The position numbers and the translations under genes were made by a program. A stretch of DNA of 64,000 nucleotides from Nitrososphaerota archaeon (GTDB taxonomy: Archaea; Thermoproteota; Nitrososphaeria; Nitrososphaerales; Gagatemarchaeaceae). How positions within the stretch are numbered: position 1 is the stretch's first letter; every line of letters begins with the position of its first letter. The stretch spans positions 51,719 through 115,718 of the forward strand of contig JAFLZH010000003.1 in assembly GCA_029785615.1 (NCBI GenBank), written 5' to 3'. Shown piece after piece: positions 28,903-37,773 of the stretch. The notes under the pieces are model-generated. The model was not told where the DNA came from. It ran no database searches and saw only the letters and a list, made by a program, of their open reading frames with translations.

Positions 28903-29274
28903 CCGCCTTGGCGGTGTTAAATACGCAACTGACCGTTAACTTCGTCCATTATGCTATAGGCGAAGCCTGCCCGTCTTGGTGGCGGCCGAGCTCTTTCTCC
29001 AATCCGCAGCCTGACTGAACTCGTGAGGAACCTGGCGGGTGAGGCCTCGGCCACGGGTGACAGGGTGGACATGCGGCTCGAAGAAGAGGAGGAAGGCGCA
29101 TTCTCCCCTCGGTTGGACTTATCAGACGCCAATAGGCTTGAGTTCGGTAAGCGATGCTAGCAGGGGTGAAGGCCAATTTGAGCAATAACGAAGCATTCAA
29201 CTTCGACGAGAAGGCACGGGATACTGTGAAGAGGGCTAAGCTGGTCTTTTTTAGGCTGAGTCAGCTATAGCCTC

Positions 29275-29946
29275 TTGTTCTATCTCGCGGTAGAGTCTGT
29301 AAAGCGGATACACCGATACATCGTCGAATCATAGGGTGGCACATCAGACGGCGCAAGGCCGCCACAGGAAGGAAACGTCGTTTCAGCTGTCGAGAGGCCT
29401 AAGACACAAGTGATTGGGGAGAACCCTGCAGGAGAACCGGTGGAGGCATTCGATAACCTGCTAGCAAAGGCATGTGCCCTTTGCTACGAACTGAACCGAG
29501 GGCACGGGTTCACGGACGGAAACAAGAGAACCTCGCTTATGTCAATGGTCCTGATGCTCTGGATCAACGGGGCAGACATGATCTTGCCTCGTGCCATGAC
29601 GAAGTATCTTCTCATGGTCGCAGAGGATCGGATGACCGAGAAAGAGTTCCTGAACGCGATCCGGAGATATGCCTACTCAAATCGCTTCGTGGGCGTGTGG
29701 AAAAGATACAGATACAACAAGCTCCCTGAATTGGTCTATCAGTTCTATAGACGCGCTCCGGGACTTTGGTATGTTCATCGGATGAACATCGACTGGTTAG
29801 GTGCTGGAAATGAAGAAGCTCTGAATCGGTTCTGGGATGAGGAAGAACCTTGGGAAGAGCGGGGGTATCCAAAAGGCGATGTCGAGCTTGGCATTGAAGG
29901 GGCGCTGCCCGAACTTGTCAAAAGAGGCCTCCTGACCGAAGAGTAA
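29275..29946 (+). pseudogene. Doc/Fic-like toxin interrupted by in-frame TAG (29332-29334); downstream ORF 29410..29946
   Basis: FYLAVESVKRIHRYIVES*GGTSDGARPPQEGNVVSAVERPKTQ...HGFTDGNKRTSLMSMVLMLWING (Doc-type HxFxDGNKR). Confidence 0.75.
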
Positions 29947-30234
29947 ATGCCGCTTGGCTCAAAGAACAGCGTCAATCCCTTTCACCATCTGACGCTCGGT
30001 ACCATAGGTTCTCGCTGTGGCATGGATCGCTTATCCTGGGTCCCTGAGGCGCGCCCCATCAGAATCTGGCGAAGCTCGAGAAGTCTCCAAGGATGCGCGA
30101 GCCTGGGAGTGACCATCAGTCCCGTTGCCCTGGGGCACGAGATGAAGGACGGCGAAGGCCGTGCCGGAGTGCAGGGCCCCTCTCCAGTCATGGGCCGAGG
30201 GGCAAGGCTATTCAATAAATACGCACTACCGGGT

Positions 30235-31272
30235 ATGAACATCGTGCCGAGGATACTCTACGGGGTCAGCCCCATAGGGCTGGGGCACGCCACCCGGTCC
30301 CTGGTGGTAGCCAGGGAGCTGGAGAGGAGGGGGGCCGAGGTCATGATGTTCTCCGGGGGGAAGGCGGCCGAGTTCCTGAGGGGGTGCGGCGTGGCGGTGG
30401 AGGACTTTGTGGAAGACGCCGGGCCGAAGGTCGTCGGGGGAGAGATGAAGAACGCGGCCGCCTGGTACGTCAGGTCTTGGCTCGCGCAGCGGAGGAACGT
30501 GCCGAAGGCTCTGAGGCTGGCGGGCGCCTTCGCCCCGGACGTGGTGGTGTGCGACGAGGAGTTCTCAGGCACGGTCGCGGCTGGGGAGCTGGGGGTCAGC
30601 CGGGTCTTCATAGCCGACGAGCTGGAGCTCGGCTTCGCCCGCGGACGCGTGGCCCGGGCGATAGAGAGGAGGGTGGAGAGGTGGTACGGGGGGCTACTCG
30701 ACGCCGTGGACATGCTGATAGTCCCCGAAGAGGGGAAGGACGCCGGGAACAGGCGGTACGTGGGCCCGATCGTGCGGGCTACGACGGCGGGGTGTCTCGA
30801 GGTCCGGAGGAGGCACGGCCTCCCTGAAGGGAGGATGGTGCTGGTGAGCCTGAGCGGGAGCGGCGCCGGGAGGGAACTCGCGTCCAGGGCCCTGGACGCC
30901 CTTGGTTCCGTGCAGGGGGGCCGTCCCTCGCTGGTCGTGACAGGGAACAGGGGGCCGAAGTTCCATGGCGAAGGGGTCTATGACCTCGGGGTGGTGAGGG
31001 ACAACCAGGACCTGGTCGCCTGCGCGGACCTGGTCGTCTCGACCGCGGGGAAGAGCACGATAGACGAGGCGGCCGCAGCGGGGACCCCCATCATCGTCGT
31101 CCCCATCAGGAACCACGCGGAGCAGGAGAGGAACGCGGCGGCGTTCGGCTACTCGGCGGGGGACTCGGCCAGGCTGAAGGAGCTGATACCGTTGAAGCTG
31201 TCAGCCAGGGAGGGAGCCAGACCCTGCCACGGCGAGGTCAAGGCGGCGGAGCTCATCATGTCGCTAGCCTAG
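30235..31272 (+). CDS. MurG-like GT-B glycosyltransferase (GT28-like)
   Basis: ILYGVSPIGLGHATRSLVVARELERRGAEV...DLVVSTAGKSTIDEAAAAGTPIIVVP; ATG 30235 preceded by ttcaataaata; ORF track over-extends to 29947. Confidence 0.85.
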   Translation: MNIVPRILYGVSPIGLGHATRSLVVARELERRGAEVMMFSGGKAAEFLRGCGVAVEDFVEDAGPKVVGGEMKNAAAWYVRSWLAQRRNVPKALRLAGAFAPDVVVCDEEFSGTVAAGELGVSRVFIADELELGFARGRVARAIERRVERWYGGLLDAVDMLIVPEEGKDAGNRRYVGPIVRATTAGCLEVRRRHGLPEGRMVLVSLSGSGAGRELASRALDALGSVQGGRPSLVVTGNRGPKFHGEGVYDLGVVRDNQDLVACADLVVSTAGKSTIDEAAAAGTPIIVVPIRNHAEQERNAAAFGYSAGDSARLKELIPLKLSAREGARPCHGEVKAAELIMSLA

Positions 31273-31296
31273 CCCCGCGGGCCGCACGGCAGCAGG

Positions 31297-32016
31297 TCAG
31301 GGCGCCCTGCGGGCCTCGGCTTCCTTCTCCTGGACCTCGCGGAGCGAGGAGATCAGCGCTTCGTCGGTCGGAATCCCGGACAGCGCCAGCACGAGTTGCT
31401 CCTTCCTGGCCAGCTCGACGGCCAGGGGGTCCACCTCCCTCGGTCCGTGGATCACCACCATCCTCGGCTTGAGCTGCGACACCCTGATGGCGACCAGTGG
31501 GCTCCTCCCCATCCCCACCTTGGTGAAGACCAGCGCCCGCTCGGTGGTGGCCCCGAATATCCTGTAGAAGTCGTAGCCAGAAAGGGCGTAGATCGTCTTT
31601 ATGCTATCGACGACAGTGTACCCGTAGAGCTTCACCTCGTCGGGGTCCCCCGCGAGGACAGTCGCGTCCAGGGCGCGGAGTAGCTTCGAGGCCTCGAGGG
31701 GGGCCGGGAACTCGCCTATGGAGAGTATCGCCTGGTCGTCCCCGCTTGAGACGAGCTTGGAGACCACCCTCTCCTTCCCCTCGTCGAGCCTCACCAGGGC
31801 CTCGACGTACTTCTTGACGAACTGCACCCCCGGGGAGGGCCTGCGGCCCGACTCGTAGTCGCTGAGGACAGATGCGGAGATCCCGAGGGCGCGCGCCAGG
31901 GCGACCTGCTTGATCCCGAGCCTGTCTCTCCATGCCCTCATGGCCCGCCCTGCGTCTGGGCTGGCGACCACGTCCCCGGCTATGCGCGCCAGAGCGTCGC
32001 TGGCTGGTGGTTCCAT
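31297..32016 (-). CDS. Archaeal XRE/MBF1-like HTH transcriptional regulator
   Basis: WRDRLGIKQVALARALGISASVLSDYESGRRPSPG HTH plus C-terminal domain. Confidence 0.85.
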   Translation of the reverse strand: MEPPASDALARIAGDVVASPDAGRAMRAWRDRLGIKQVALARALGISASVLSDYESGRRPSPGVQFVKKYVEALVRLDEGKERVVSKLVSSGDDQAILSIGEFPAPLEASKLLRALDATVLAGDPDEVKLYGYTVVDSIKTIYALSGYDFYRIFGATTERALVFTKVGMGRSPLVAIRVSQLKPRMVVIHGPREVDPLAVELARKEQLVLALSGIPTDEALISSLREVQEKEAEARRAP

Positions 32017-32058
32017 GGAGTTAGCCGGTTGACGTAGGACAGATAAGCCTTTGGCGAA

Positions 32059-33036
32059 CTATTCGCCCCCACGAGGCCTCTTCGCCAGAGCGGCGACCTG
32101 CTCCTTCAGCGACGCCACGCCATGCCTGACGGCAGGTTCCTCTCTGGCGAGCCCCAGCTGCCTCACGAGCCGCTCCCCCAGGAGCCGACCGTCCCCCGAG
32201 GTGAGGGTGGAGAGGCTGTCCTTGGGGCGGGGACGAAGGAGGGCCGTGACCCCGTCCACAAGCTCTTTGCCGAGGAACGAGTAGCATTCGGCGAGTTCCT
32301 TGCGGGTCACAAGCTCCTCGGCCTTGGCCGAGAGGATCTCGGTCTTGGCGGCGGACCACTCGGACTCCCCTGACATACCTCTTGCCCGGAGTATGTCGTG
32401 CAGGACCGTCACCCCCTCCAGCCTCGCCCCGCACCCTGCCCGGCTGGCCGCCTCCAGGCCTGCCCCGGCTGCTACGGCCTCGAAGCTCTTCGCCGCGCCC
32501 TTTGAGAGCGCCCGGAGCTGGGACAGCAGGTGGCTGGGGGACGGGACAGTCTCGCTGGCGAGGAGGAATGCGCCAGCGAACTCTTGGCTCGCCGCGAGGA
32601 GCCAGAAGTCGGCGTCGATGAGGGTCCCCTTCTCGAGCGCATCCTCGGCCCTCCCCAAGGCCTTCAGGGCCGAGCCCAGGCGCGCCGTGCTCGCCGCTTC
32701 GGCCGAGGAGGAGAGGGTCGCCGAGCTCGTGGCTATGGCTGTGGAAAGAACCAGAGTGGTGTCGCGGACCGGCTTCGCCGAAGCAACAGAGAGGGCGCGC
32801 TCCGGCTTGGGTCTCAGCACCTCGTCCTCGGTGACAAAGGCCGCGTCGACGAACACGTCGCCCAGCTTGAGGGACGTCCCAGGCCGCGGCTCGTCGGTCA
32901 CTATCAGGATGTCGAACTCGCAGCTGTACCTCTGAATCCCCCTCGACGCGCATCCCACCAGGGCGACCGCCGAGTCGAGGTATGTGTCGAGGATCGGCCT
33001 CAGGTGCTCGGCCACTGGCCCGGTCTTGCCTTTCAT
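32059..33036 (-). CDS. Nucleotidyltransferase-fold protein, uncharacterised
   Basis: ALVGCASRGIQRYSCEFDILIVTDE resembles NTase GSxxxG...DxD core. Confidence 0.55.
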   Translation of the reverse strand: MKGKTGPVAEHLRPILDTYLDSAVALVGCASRGIQRYSCEFDILIVTDEPRPGTSLKLGDVFVDAAFVTEDEVLRPKPERALSVASAKPVRDTTLVLSTAIATSSATLSSSAEAASTARLGSALKALGRAEDALEKGTLIDADFWLLAASQEFAGAFLLASETVPSPSHLLSQLRALSKGAAKSFEAVAAGAGLEAASRAGCGARLEGVTVLHDILRARGMSGESEWSAAKTEILSAKAEELVTRKELAECYSFLGKELVDGVTALLRPRPKDSLSTLTSGDGRLLGERLVRQLGLAREEPAVRHGVASLKEQVAALAKRPRGGE

Positions 33037-33151
33037 GAGGGAGTCGCCTTTCTGCAGCTCTGAAAACGACCTATGAAAACGTGCCAGAGGGCCGGTCGCG
33101 CGACTCCTGCCGCTCTAATTCTGTTCGATAATTTGAATGTGCGTTGAAATT

Positions 33152-33161
33152 CCTATAAAAG
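33152..33161 (+). promoter_or_regulatory. TATA box upstream of tfb
   Basis: cctataaaag about 27 nt upstream of GTG 33181. Confidence 0.5.
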
Positions 33162-33180
33162 AGGCTAAACACATAAATAT

Positions 33181-34164
33181 GTGTCAGGGAGGGAGTTCCA
33201 TGTAAGTATTTCGCTAGTGGTAGATTTGTTCGCAGACAAAGACTTCTCGCGACTGATGCGCCTGCAAAAGGCAATGGACAAGTGTCCCCGATGCGGCAAG
33301 GGTCCAATGATCGTCGACTCTGCAGGGGGGGAGCTCTTCTGTGGCGCATGCGGTTTCGTGGTCAAGGAGAAGATAGAGGAGATCGGGCCCGAGTGGAGGG
33401 CGTTCTCCAAGGAGGAGAAGGACGACAGGAGCAGGGGAGGCATACCCACCTCCATAGCCATGCACGACATGGGGCTGGCCACTGTCATAGGCGGGATCAA
33501 CAAGGACGCGTCGGGGAAGTCGCTCTCGGCGTCCATGAAGGCGACGGTGGAGAGGCTCAGGACCTGGGACTCGCGCAGCCAGGTGCACGAGCCTGTGGAC
33601 AGGAACCTGAGGCAGGCTTTCAGTGAGCTGGACCGGCTTTCCGACAAGCTGTCGGTCTCTGACGCCGTGGTCGAGAAGGCGGCCTACGTGTACAGGAAGG
33701 CCCTCGAGCGCGGGCTGGTCAGAGGGAGGTCGATCTCGGCGATAATCGCGGCGTCGCTCTATGCGGCTTGCAGAGACACCCAGACCCCGAGGACCCTGAA
33801 GGACCTGGCCGCGGTCAGCAACGTGAAGAAGAAGGACATCGCGCGATGCTACAGGCTCCTGCTCAAGGAGATGGACATCAAGATGCCCGTGGTGGACCCC
33901 ACGAAGTGCATCTCGAGGATCGCGTCCAAGGCAGGGCTCTCCGAGAAGACGAAGAGGAGGGCGCTCGAGATACTCAAGAGGGCCGAGGAGACGAGGATTT
34001 CAGCCGGGAAGGACCCGATGGGCCTTGCGGCCGCCGCCCTCTATGTCGCCTGCACCCTCGAAGGGGAGGACAAGACCCAGAAGGACGTCGCCGAGGCGGC
34101 GGGGGTGACCGAAGTCACGATAAGGAACAGGTACAAGGGGCTCAGGTCGGCCCTGGGCATCTGA
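33181..34164 (+). CDS. tfb: Transcription initiation factor IIB (TFB)
   Basis: CPRCGKGPMIVDSAGGELFCGACGFVV zinc ribbon plus two cyclin-like repeats; start may be 33181 (GTG) or 33274 (ATG). Confidence 0.96.
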   Translation: MSGREFHVSISLVVDLFADKDFSRLMRLQKAMDKCPRCGKGPMIVDSAGGELFCGACGFVVKEKIEEIGPEWRAFSKEEKDDRSRGGIPTSIAMHDMGLATVIGGINKDASGKSLSASMKATVERLRTWDSRSQVHEPVDRNLRQAFSELDRLSDKLSVSDAVVEKAAYVYRKALERGLVRGRSISAIIAASLYAACRDTQTPRTLKDLAAVSNVKKKDIARCYRLLLKEMDIKMPVVDPTKCISRIASKAGLSEKTKRRALEILKRAEETRISAGKDPMGLAAAALYVACTLEGEDKTQKDVAEAAGVTEVTIRNRYKGLRSALGI

Positions 34165-34359
34165 GGATATTCAGGTCGCTCCCGACCGTCGGACCCGCCA
34201 TCTGCCGCTCTCTTTCTCTCTCCGCCCCTGCAGATGACAGAGGGGCCAGCGCTGAGGTGAGCGTGCTTCACACGCGAGGCTTTCTTGGCTCCACGCTCCC
34301 CGCTCCGCGACCCCCCGACGTCCGAGAGCGCTGGGCAGCCCTGACGGGAGGCGGTCAGC

Positions 34360-34875
34360 CTAAGTCGGCGGGACTGTCTCCAGGCCTGTGACGACCGGCC
34401 TGAGAGCCTGCGAGGTGCTTATGGCCGTCATGTCGGCTGAGATCTCAAGGACTATGGTGGTGGTCTTCCCCGACGCTATGGTGAAGCGCATCGGGACCTT
34501 GATCTGCCCGCTCGGGACAGTCAGTGTGACGTTGGTCCCGCTCACCGTGGCCACCGCGGCCGTTATCCCGAACCTGACCATGGTGTAGTTCCCCGCGGGG
34601 ATGCTGTTCTTCCCGAGCATCCTGGTGACGCTCTGCAGCGCCAGAAGGTCGAAGGTCGTCGCGTTGACTTTGTAGTTCACGCTGGCGTTACCAGGCCCCT
34701 GTAGGGTGATGTCAGTGATCGTGAGATAGATGTGGGTGACGTTGCTCCCTGCGGGGGAGTCCTTCACACCGACGACCAGGCTTCCGCTCGGGGTTCTCAG
34801 CAGCGCCGTCGCCGCGACACCTACGACCACTATCACCACGACGGCTATCGCGACGGCTACGATCTTCGTCTTCAA
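34360..34875 (-). CDS. DUF4382-like secreted/lipoprotein-type protein
   Basis: N-terminal TM/signal then GSLVVGVKDSPAGSNVTHIYLTITDITLQ... IPAGNYTMVRFGI. Confidence 0.75.
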   Translation of the reverse strand: MKTKIVAVAIAVVVIVVVGVAATALLRTPSGSLVVGVKDSPAGSNVTHIYLTITDITLQGPGNASVNYKVNATTFDLLALQSVTRMLGKNSIPAGNYTMVRFGITAAVATVSGTNVTLTVPSGQIKVPMRFTIASGKTTTIVLEISADMTAISTSQALRPVVTGLETVPPT

Positions 34876-34983
34876 TCCTCGCTCTGCTTCGCGAAGGGCG
34901 TATTTAGCATAGCGCGTTTGAACATGACGGGCTGCCGCCGAGCGACTGCGTCAGATATCAAATCCCGGCCACCGCATTTCTGA

Positions 34984-35010
34984 TTTGAACCTAACTACGT
35001 CTAGGAACCG
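34984..35010 (+). repeat. Degenerate intergenic repeat copy A
   Basis: tttgaacctaactacgtctaggaaccg. Confidence 0.4.
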
Positions 35011-35100
35011 CTCTACTCAGATTCACTGTTCTGCATGTGGGGTGCCCGACCGAAATTCCAGGTGGTAGCAAATTCAGGCGTTCTTGAGTTCGTTCCAGTC

Positions 35101-35601
35101 CTACGAATCCTCAGCCTGTCTCCCTTGCAAGGTATTCTCCCATTTGAAGTACTCCTCTTGCAGCGCCTCCCACAAGGGAGGAAGGTCAACCGACTGTCTC
35201 AGAATGTCTGCACTTGTCACCACACGCACCTTGGACTGTTTCTTGAAGTGCGGGTCGTGAGACCAGACGGGGAGGCCGTGTGCCATCGCGAGTGCCAAGA
35301 ATTCGGCGTCCTCTGGATCTATCGGGTCCATAATCGATTTCGCTTCCGACATCTTATGGGTGTACTCCTTTGTCATCGCGGTCCTGACGTAATAGCCAAT
35401 TTGGTTCGTGAAGGCCCGGAAGTCGAAGTCAGGTCTCCGCTTTGTCCACTCAGTTCTGTGCTCCCAGAGCTCGTCGACCCCTTTATAGGGAGTGGACAAC
35501 TCGAGCTCGAGGCTCTTGACGATTTTCCCCGTCAACTTCCCCGGGTCGAGCAGCCAGGATACTAGGATGGTTGTATCGACGACGTACTTGGTCTGCACCA
35601 C
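35101..35601 (-). CDS. PIN-domain toxin (VapC-like)
   Basis: YVVDTTILVSWLL...DPEDAEFLALAMAHGLPVWSHDPHF, acidic PIN residues. Confidence 0.85.
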   Translation of the reverse strand: MVQTKYVVDTTILVSWLLDPGKLTGKIVKSLELELSTPYKGVDELWEHRTEWTKRRPDFDFRAFTNQIGYYVRTAMTKEYTHKMSEAKSIMDPIDPEDAEFLALAMAHGLPVWSHDPHFKKQSKVRVVTSADILRQSVDLPPLWEALQEEYFKWENTLQGRQAEDS

Positions 35602-35603
35602 GG

Positions 35604-35861
35604 CTACGCCGTTTTCTTGATGACGCTGCGAGGATGCTGTACTGCGAGGGCCCGCCGGAGTATCTCCTCGTCCGAAAGGCCCGGTTCCGCGAACCGCTCC
35701 AGTAGCTTCTCCGCCTGAAGCTGCCTTTCAAAGGCCTTCGTGGCGACCCTGCTCCAGTTCGTCTCTGGATGCTCCTTCAGTTCTCTCTTCAGAGTCGCTG
35801 GTATGCTGATGTTCATGGGAACCGTTCCTTCCTTCTTGCTCATGACAGTCCCGATGCGCAT
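35604..35861 (-). CDS. Cognate antitoxin of the PIN toxin
   Basis: MNISIPATLKRELKEHPETNWSRVATKAFERQL; ends 2 nt before the PIN start. Confidence 0.8.
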   Translation of the reverse strand: MRIGTVMSKKEGTVPMNISIPATLKRELKEHPETNWSRVATKAFERQLQAEKLLERFAEPGLSDEEILRRALAVQHPRSVIKKTA

Positions 35862-35894
35862 TGGTGCGCATTTAAGTCTTTAGCCGAAGACGTA

Positions 35895-35955
35895 TTTGAA
35901 CTAAATTGCGTTCAAGAACCGGCCACCGCAGTTAAGATTTGAACCCAGTTGCGGA
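35895..35955 (+). repeat. Degenerate intergenic repeat copy B (two units 43 bp apart)
   Basis: tttgaactaaattgcgttcaagaaccg-gccaccgcagttaaga-tttgaacccagttgcgg. Confidence 0.4.
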
Positions 35956-36054
35956 CTGTGAAAGACGGCCTGCTCCTGCCAACTTTTCTGTGCAGTTGCA
36001 GTACCGCTCCTTGACTGACTGAGCGGCGAGGGTCTCTCGTCCGTGGACGACCCA

Positions 36055-36252
36055 TCAAGCAGGGACCGCGGCTCGGGCCAACTGTTTGAGTACTCCCTTC
36101 TTCCTCAGGCCCCAGACTTCAATTCCCATCACTTCGCCCTTCTTGTCGAGCTCCACAACCACCTCGTCCTCCACCTCCCTCACGCTTTCCGCTGGGCCGT
36201 CCTTGAAGTGGAAGTATAGTATGTCGACTTCAGGGTCGTAGCTGAGCTTCAT
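36055..36252 (-). CDS. DUF2283 family protein (putative antitoxin)
   Basis: MKLSYDPEVDILYFHFKDGPAESVREVEDEVVVELDKKGEVMGIEVW. Confidence 0.85.
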   Translation of the reverse strand: MKLSYDPEVDILYFHFKDGPAESVREVEDEVVVELDKKGEVMGIEVWGLRKKGVLKQLARAAVPA

Positions 36253-36527
36253 ATTTCCGTCCAGACTCCTCTTCCGAGCTTCCGCCTAATAAGCCTGTTA
36301 ACGTCTGACGCGTGATAGGCTGTGACCACCCGGTTCGCCTTCACCCGGGGGACATAGATTACGACGGGGTATCTGTGATTGGTCTTCTTCACGGCTACTA
36401 GGGACGAAGATTCGGTGTCCTTGAACAAGCTGTCGGGTCTTTGGACGGCTTCAGCCACCTGTTTCCTTGTCACCCGCCTTAGGTGAAGCCTCTCCCAGGC
36501 GTGAATACTGAACTCCAGCGATGTCAG
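36249..36527 (-). CDS. DUF4258-like putative toxin partner of DUF2283
   Basis: In-frame LEFSIHAWERLHLRRVTRKQVAEAVQRPD... extends upstream of the GTG at 36473 with only CTG available as start; 4-nt ATGA overlap with DUF2283. Confidence 0.6.
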   Translation of the reverse strand: MTSLEFSIHAWERLHLRRVTRKQVAEAVQRPDSLFKDTESSSLVAVKKTNHRYPVVIYVPRVKANRVVTAYHASDVNRLIRRKLGRGVWTEI

Positions 36528-36602
36528 CGAGCTCCTGCGTCATCGCCGGGGCGGGTCGGGAATTTAAGGCAGGGTAGGTAGCAGTCACGTGCAGCACCAG
36601 GG

Positions 36603-36824
36603 CTACGCCGCCTTCTTGATGATGTCTCGAGGGTACTGGACGCGGAGACCCCGCCTGAGGATTTCCCTGTCGGAAAGGCTCTGCTCTGCGAGCTGCTCCA
36701 GAATCTTGTCCGTCTGGAGCTGCCTTTCGAAGGCCTTCGTCGCGACCCTGCTCCAGTTCGTCTCCGGGTGCTTCTTCAATTCTTTTTTCAGGGCCGCCGG
36801 GACGCTGATGCTCATAGGAATCAT
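36603..36824 (-). CDS. Orphan paralogous antitoxin (duplicate of 35604..35861)
   Basis: MSISVPAALKKELKKHPETNWSRVATKAFERQLQTDKILEQ near-identical to the other copy; no PIN gene downstream. Confidence 0.8.
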   Translation of the reverse strand: MIPMSISVPAALKKELKKHPETNWSRVATKAFERQLQTDKILEQLAEQSLSDREILRRGLRVQYPRDIIKKAA

Positions 36825-36838
36825 ACGGCCTGAAGTGA

Positions 36839-37184
36839 ATGTACGAGCTAGAAGTCAGGCAGCACGTCGACCGGATCTTCAAGAAACTCTCGAAAAGGGA
36901 CCGGAAACAGATGGAGGCGACAGGCAGAAAGATTGGCGAGATTCTGCGGGAGCCCCACGCCTTCAAGGCCATGCGCTTCCCGCTTGTGGGGATGAGGAGA
37001 GCCCACTTCGGAAAGTCACGCCCTGCTGTTCTCGATTGACTGGTAAAGGAAGACTGTCGTTCTCGAAGACTACGAGCATCATGATCGGGTCTACGAGGGG
37101 AGGTGGCTCTGGTTTGCCCGCGTAACTCATTCCCCGGAGGTGTCGCAGCCAGACGGGTTCGACACCTTCAATGCGTCAATCTGA
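36839..37184 (+). pseudogene. RelE-like toxin remnant with frameshift and premature TAA
   Basis: VDRIFKKLSKRDRKQMEATGRKIGEILREPHAFKAMRFPLVGMRRAHFGKS / (frameshift about 37018) LLFSIDW*RKTVVLEDYEHHDRVYEGRWLWFARV. Confidence 0.75.
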
Positions 37185-37206
37185 ACCTGGCTAGGTCTAA
37201 GAACCG
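37180..37206 (+). repeat. Degenerate intergenic repeat copy C
   Basis: tctgaacctggctaggtctaagaaccg. Confidence 0.4.
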
Positions 37207-37242
37207 AGGCGCGCGCCGTGGACGATGCGCAGGTGGATGGAC

Positions 37243-37773
37243 CTAGTCCTCCCGGACCAGGCGTTCCCTCCCCCTCTGGGCCAGGGGCTCCCGGGGGTAT
37301 ATGGCGGGGAAGCTGGCTGAGAGTATGTCGACGTATCTCTCCGTCTCCTGGTCGTTCATGAACTGGAACATGTACCTCCCCGAGTAGGGCTCGTGGGGCC
37401 CTTCCCTCCTCATGAACTCGATGTGGATCAGCGGGTCCCCCTGCCTGATGGTTATGGGGGTCCTCTCGTTGCTGAGGTTCACAAGCTCCAGGGCCAGCCT
37501 CCCGACGAACCCGCTGTGGACCTTCACCGAGTTGAGGAAAGAGAGCCCGAGCCTCCCGAACTTGCTCTTGGAGGTGAGGTGGGCGACCACGTCGGGGGGC
37601 GTGAACACAATCTCCCTCGATATCATGTTCCTGTGCTCCAGGTAGTTGAGGGTCCTGTCCTCGCGGACCGTCAGGACGTACCCGTCGCCGTCGAACGCCG
37701 AGTCCTCCGACGGGTAGATGCAGCTGTACTTGCTGACCATCTCCTTCAGGAGGGGTGCACCGATAACGGTCAT
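37243..37773 (-). CDS. dcd: dCTP deaminase/dUTPase family protein
   Basis: GDGYVLTVRED...SKSKFGRLGLSFLNSVKVHSGFVGRLALELVNLS. Confidence 0.82.
   Translation of the reverse strand: MTVIGAPLLKEMVSKYSCIYPSEDSAFDGDGYVLTVREDRTLNYLEHRNMISREIVFTPPDVVAHLTSKSKFGRLGLSFLNSVKVHSGFVGRLALELVNLSNERTPITIRQGDPLIHIEFMRREGPHEPYSGRYMFQFMNDQETERYVDILSASFPAIYPREPLAQRGRERLVRED

Noticed and set aside
25180-29334. Possible TAG recoding (pyrrolysine) because two genes carry in-frame TAG
   Set aside because: Many clear genes in the window terminate with TAG, and the affected genes also show other decay (the GNAT has a frameshift); nonsense mutations are simpler
29947-30234. N-terminal extension of the MurG-like protein
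   Set aside because: No domain similarity; TATA-like element just upstream of ATG 30235 supports the shorter form
35895-35960. tRNA-like gatttgaaccc segments in the TA pocket
   Set aside because: Could not form a proper T-arm plus acceptor/D/anticodon arms on either strand; treated as degenerate repeat instead
34940-37210. CRISPR-like array from the repeated tttgaacc motifs
   Set aside because: Copies are degenerate, irregularly spaced and separated by genes
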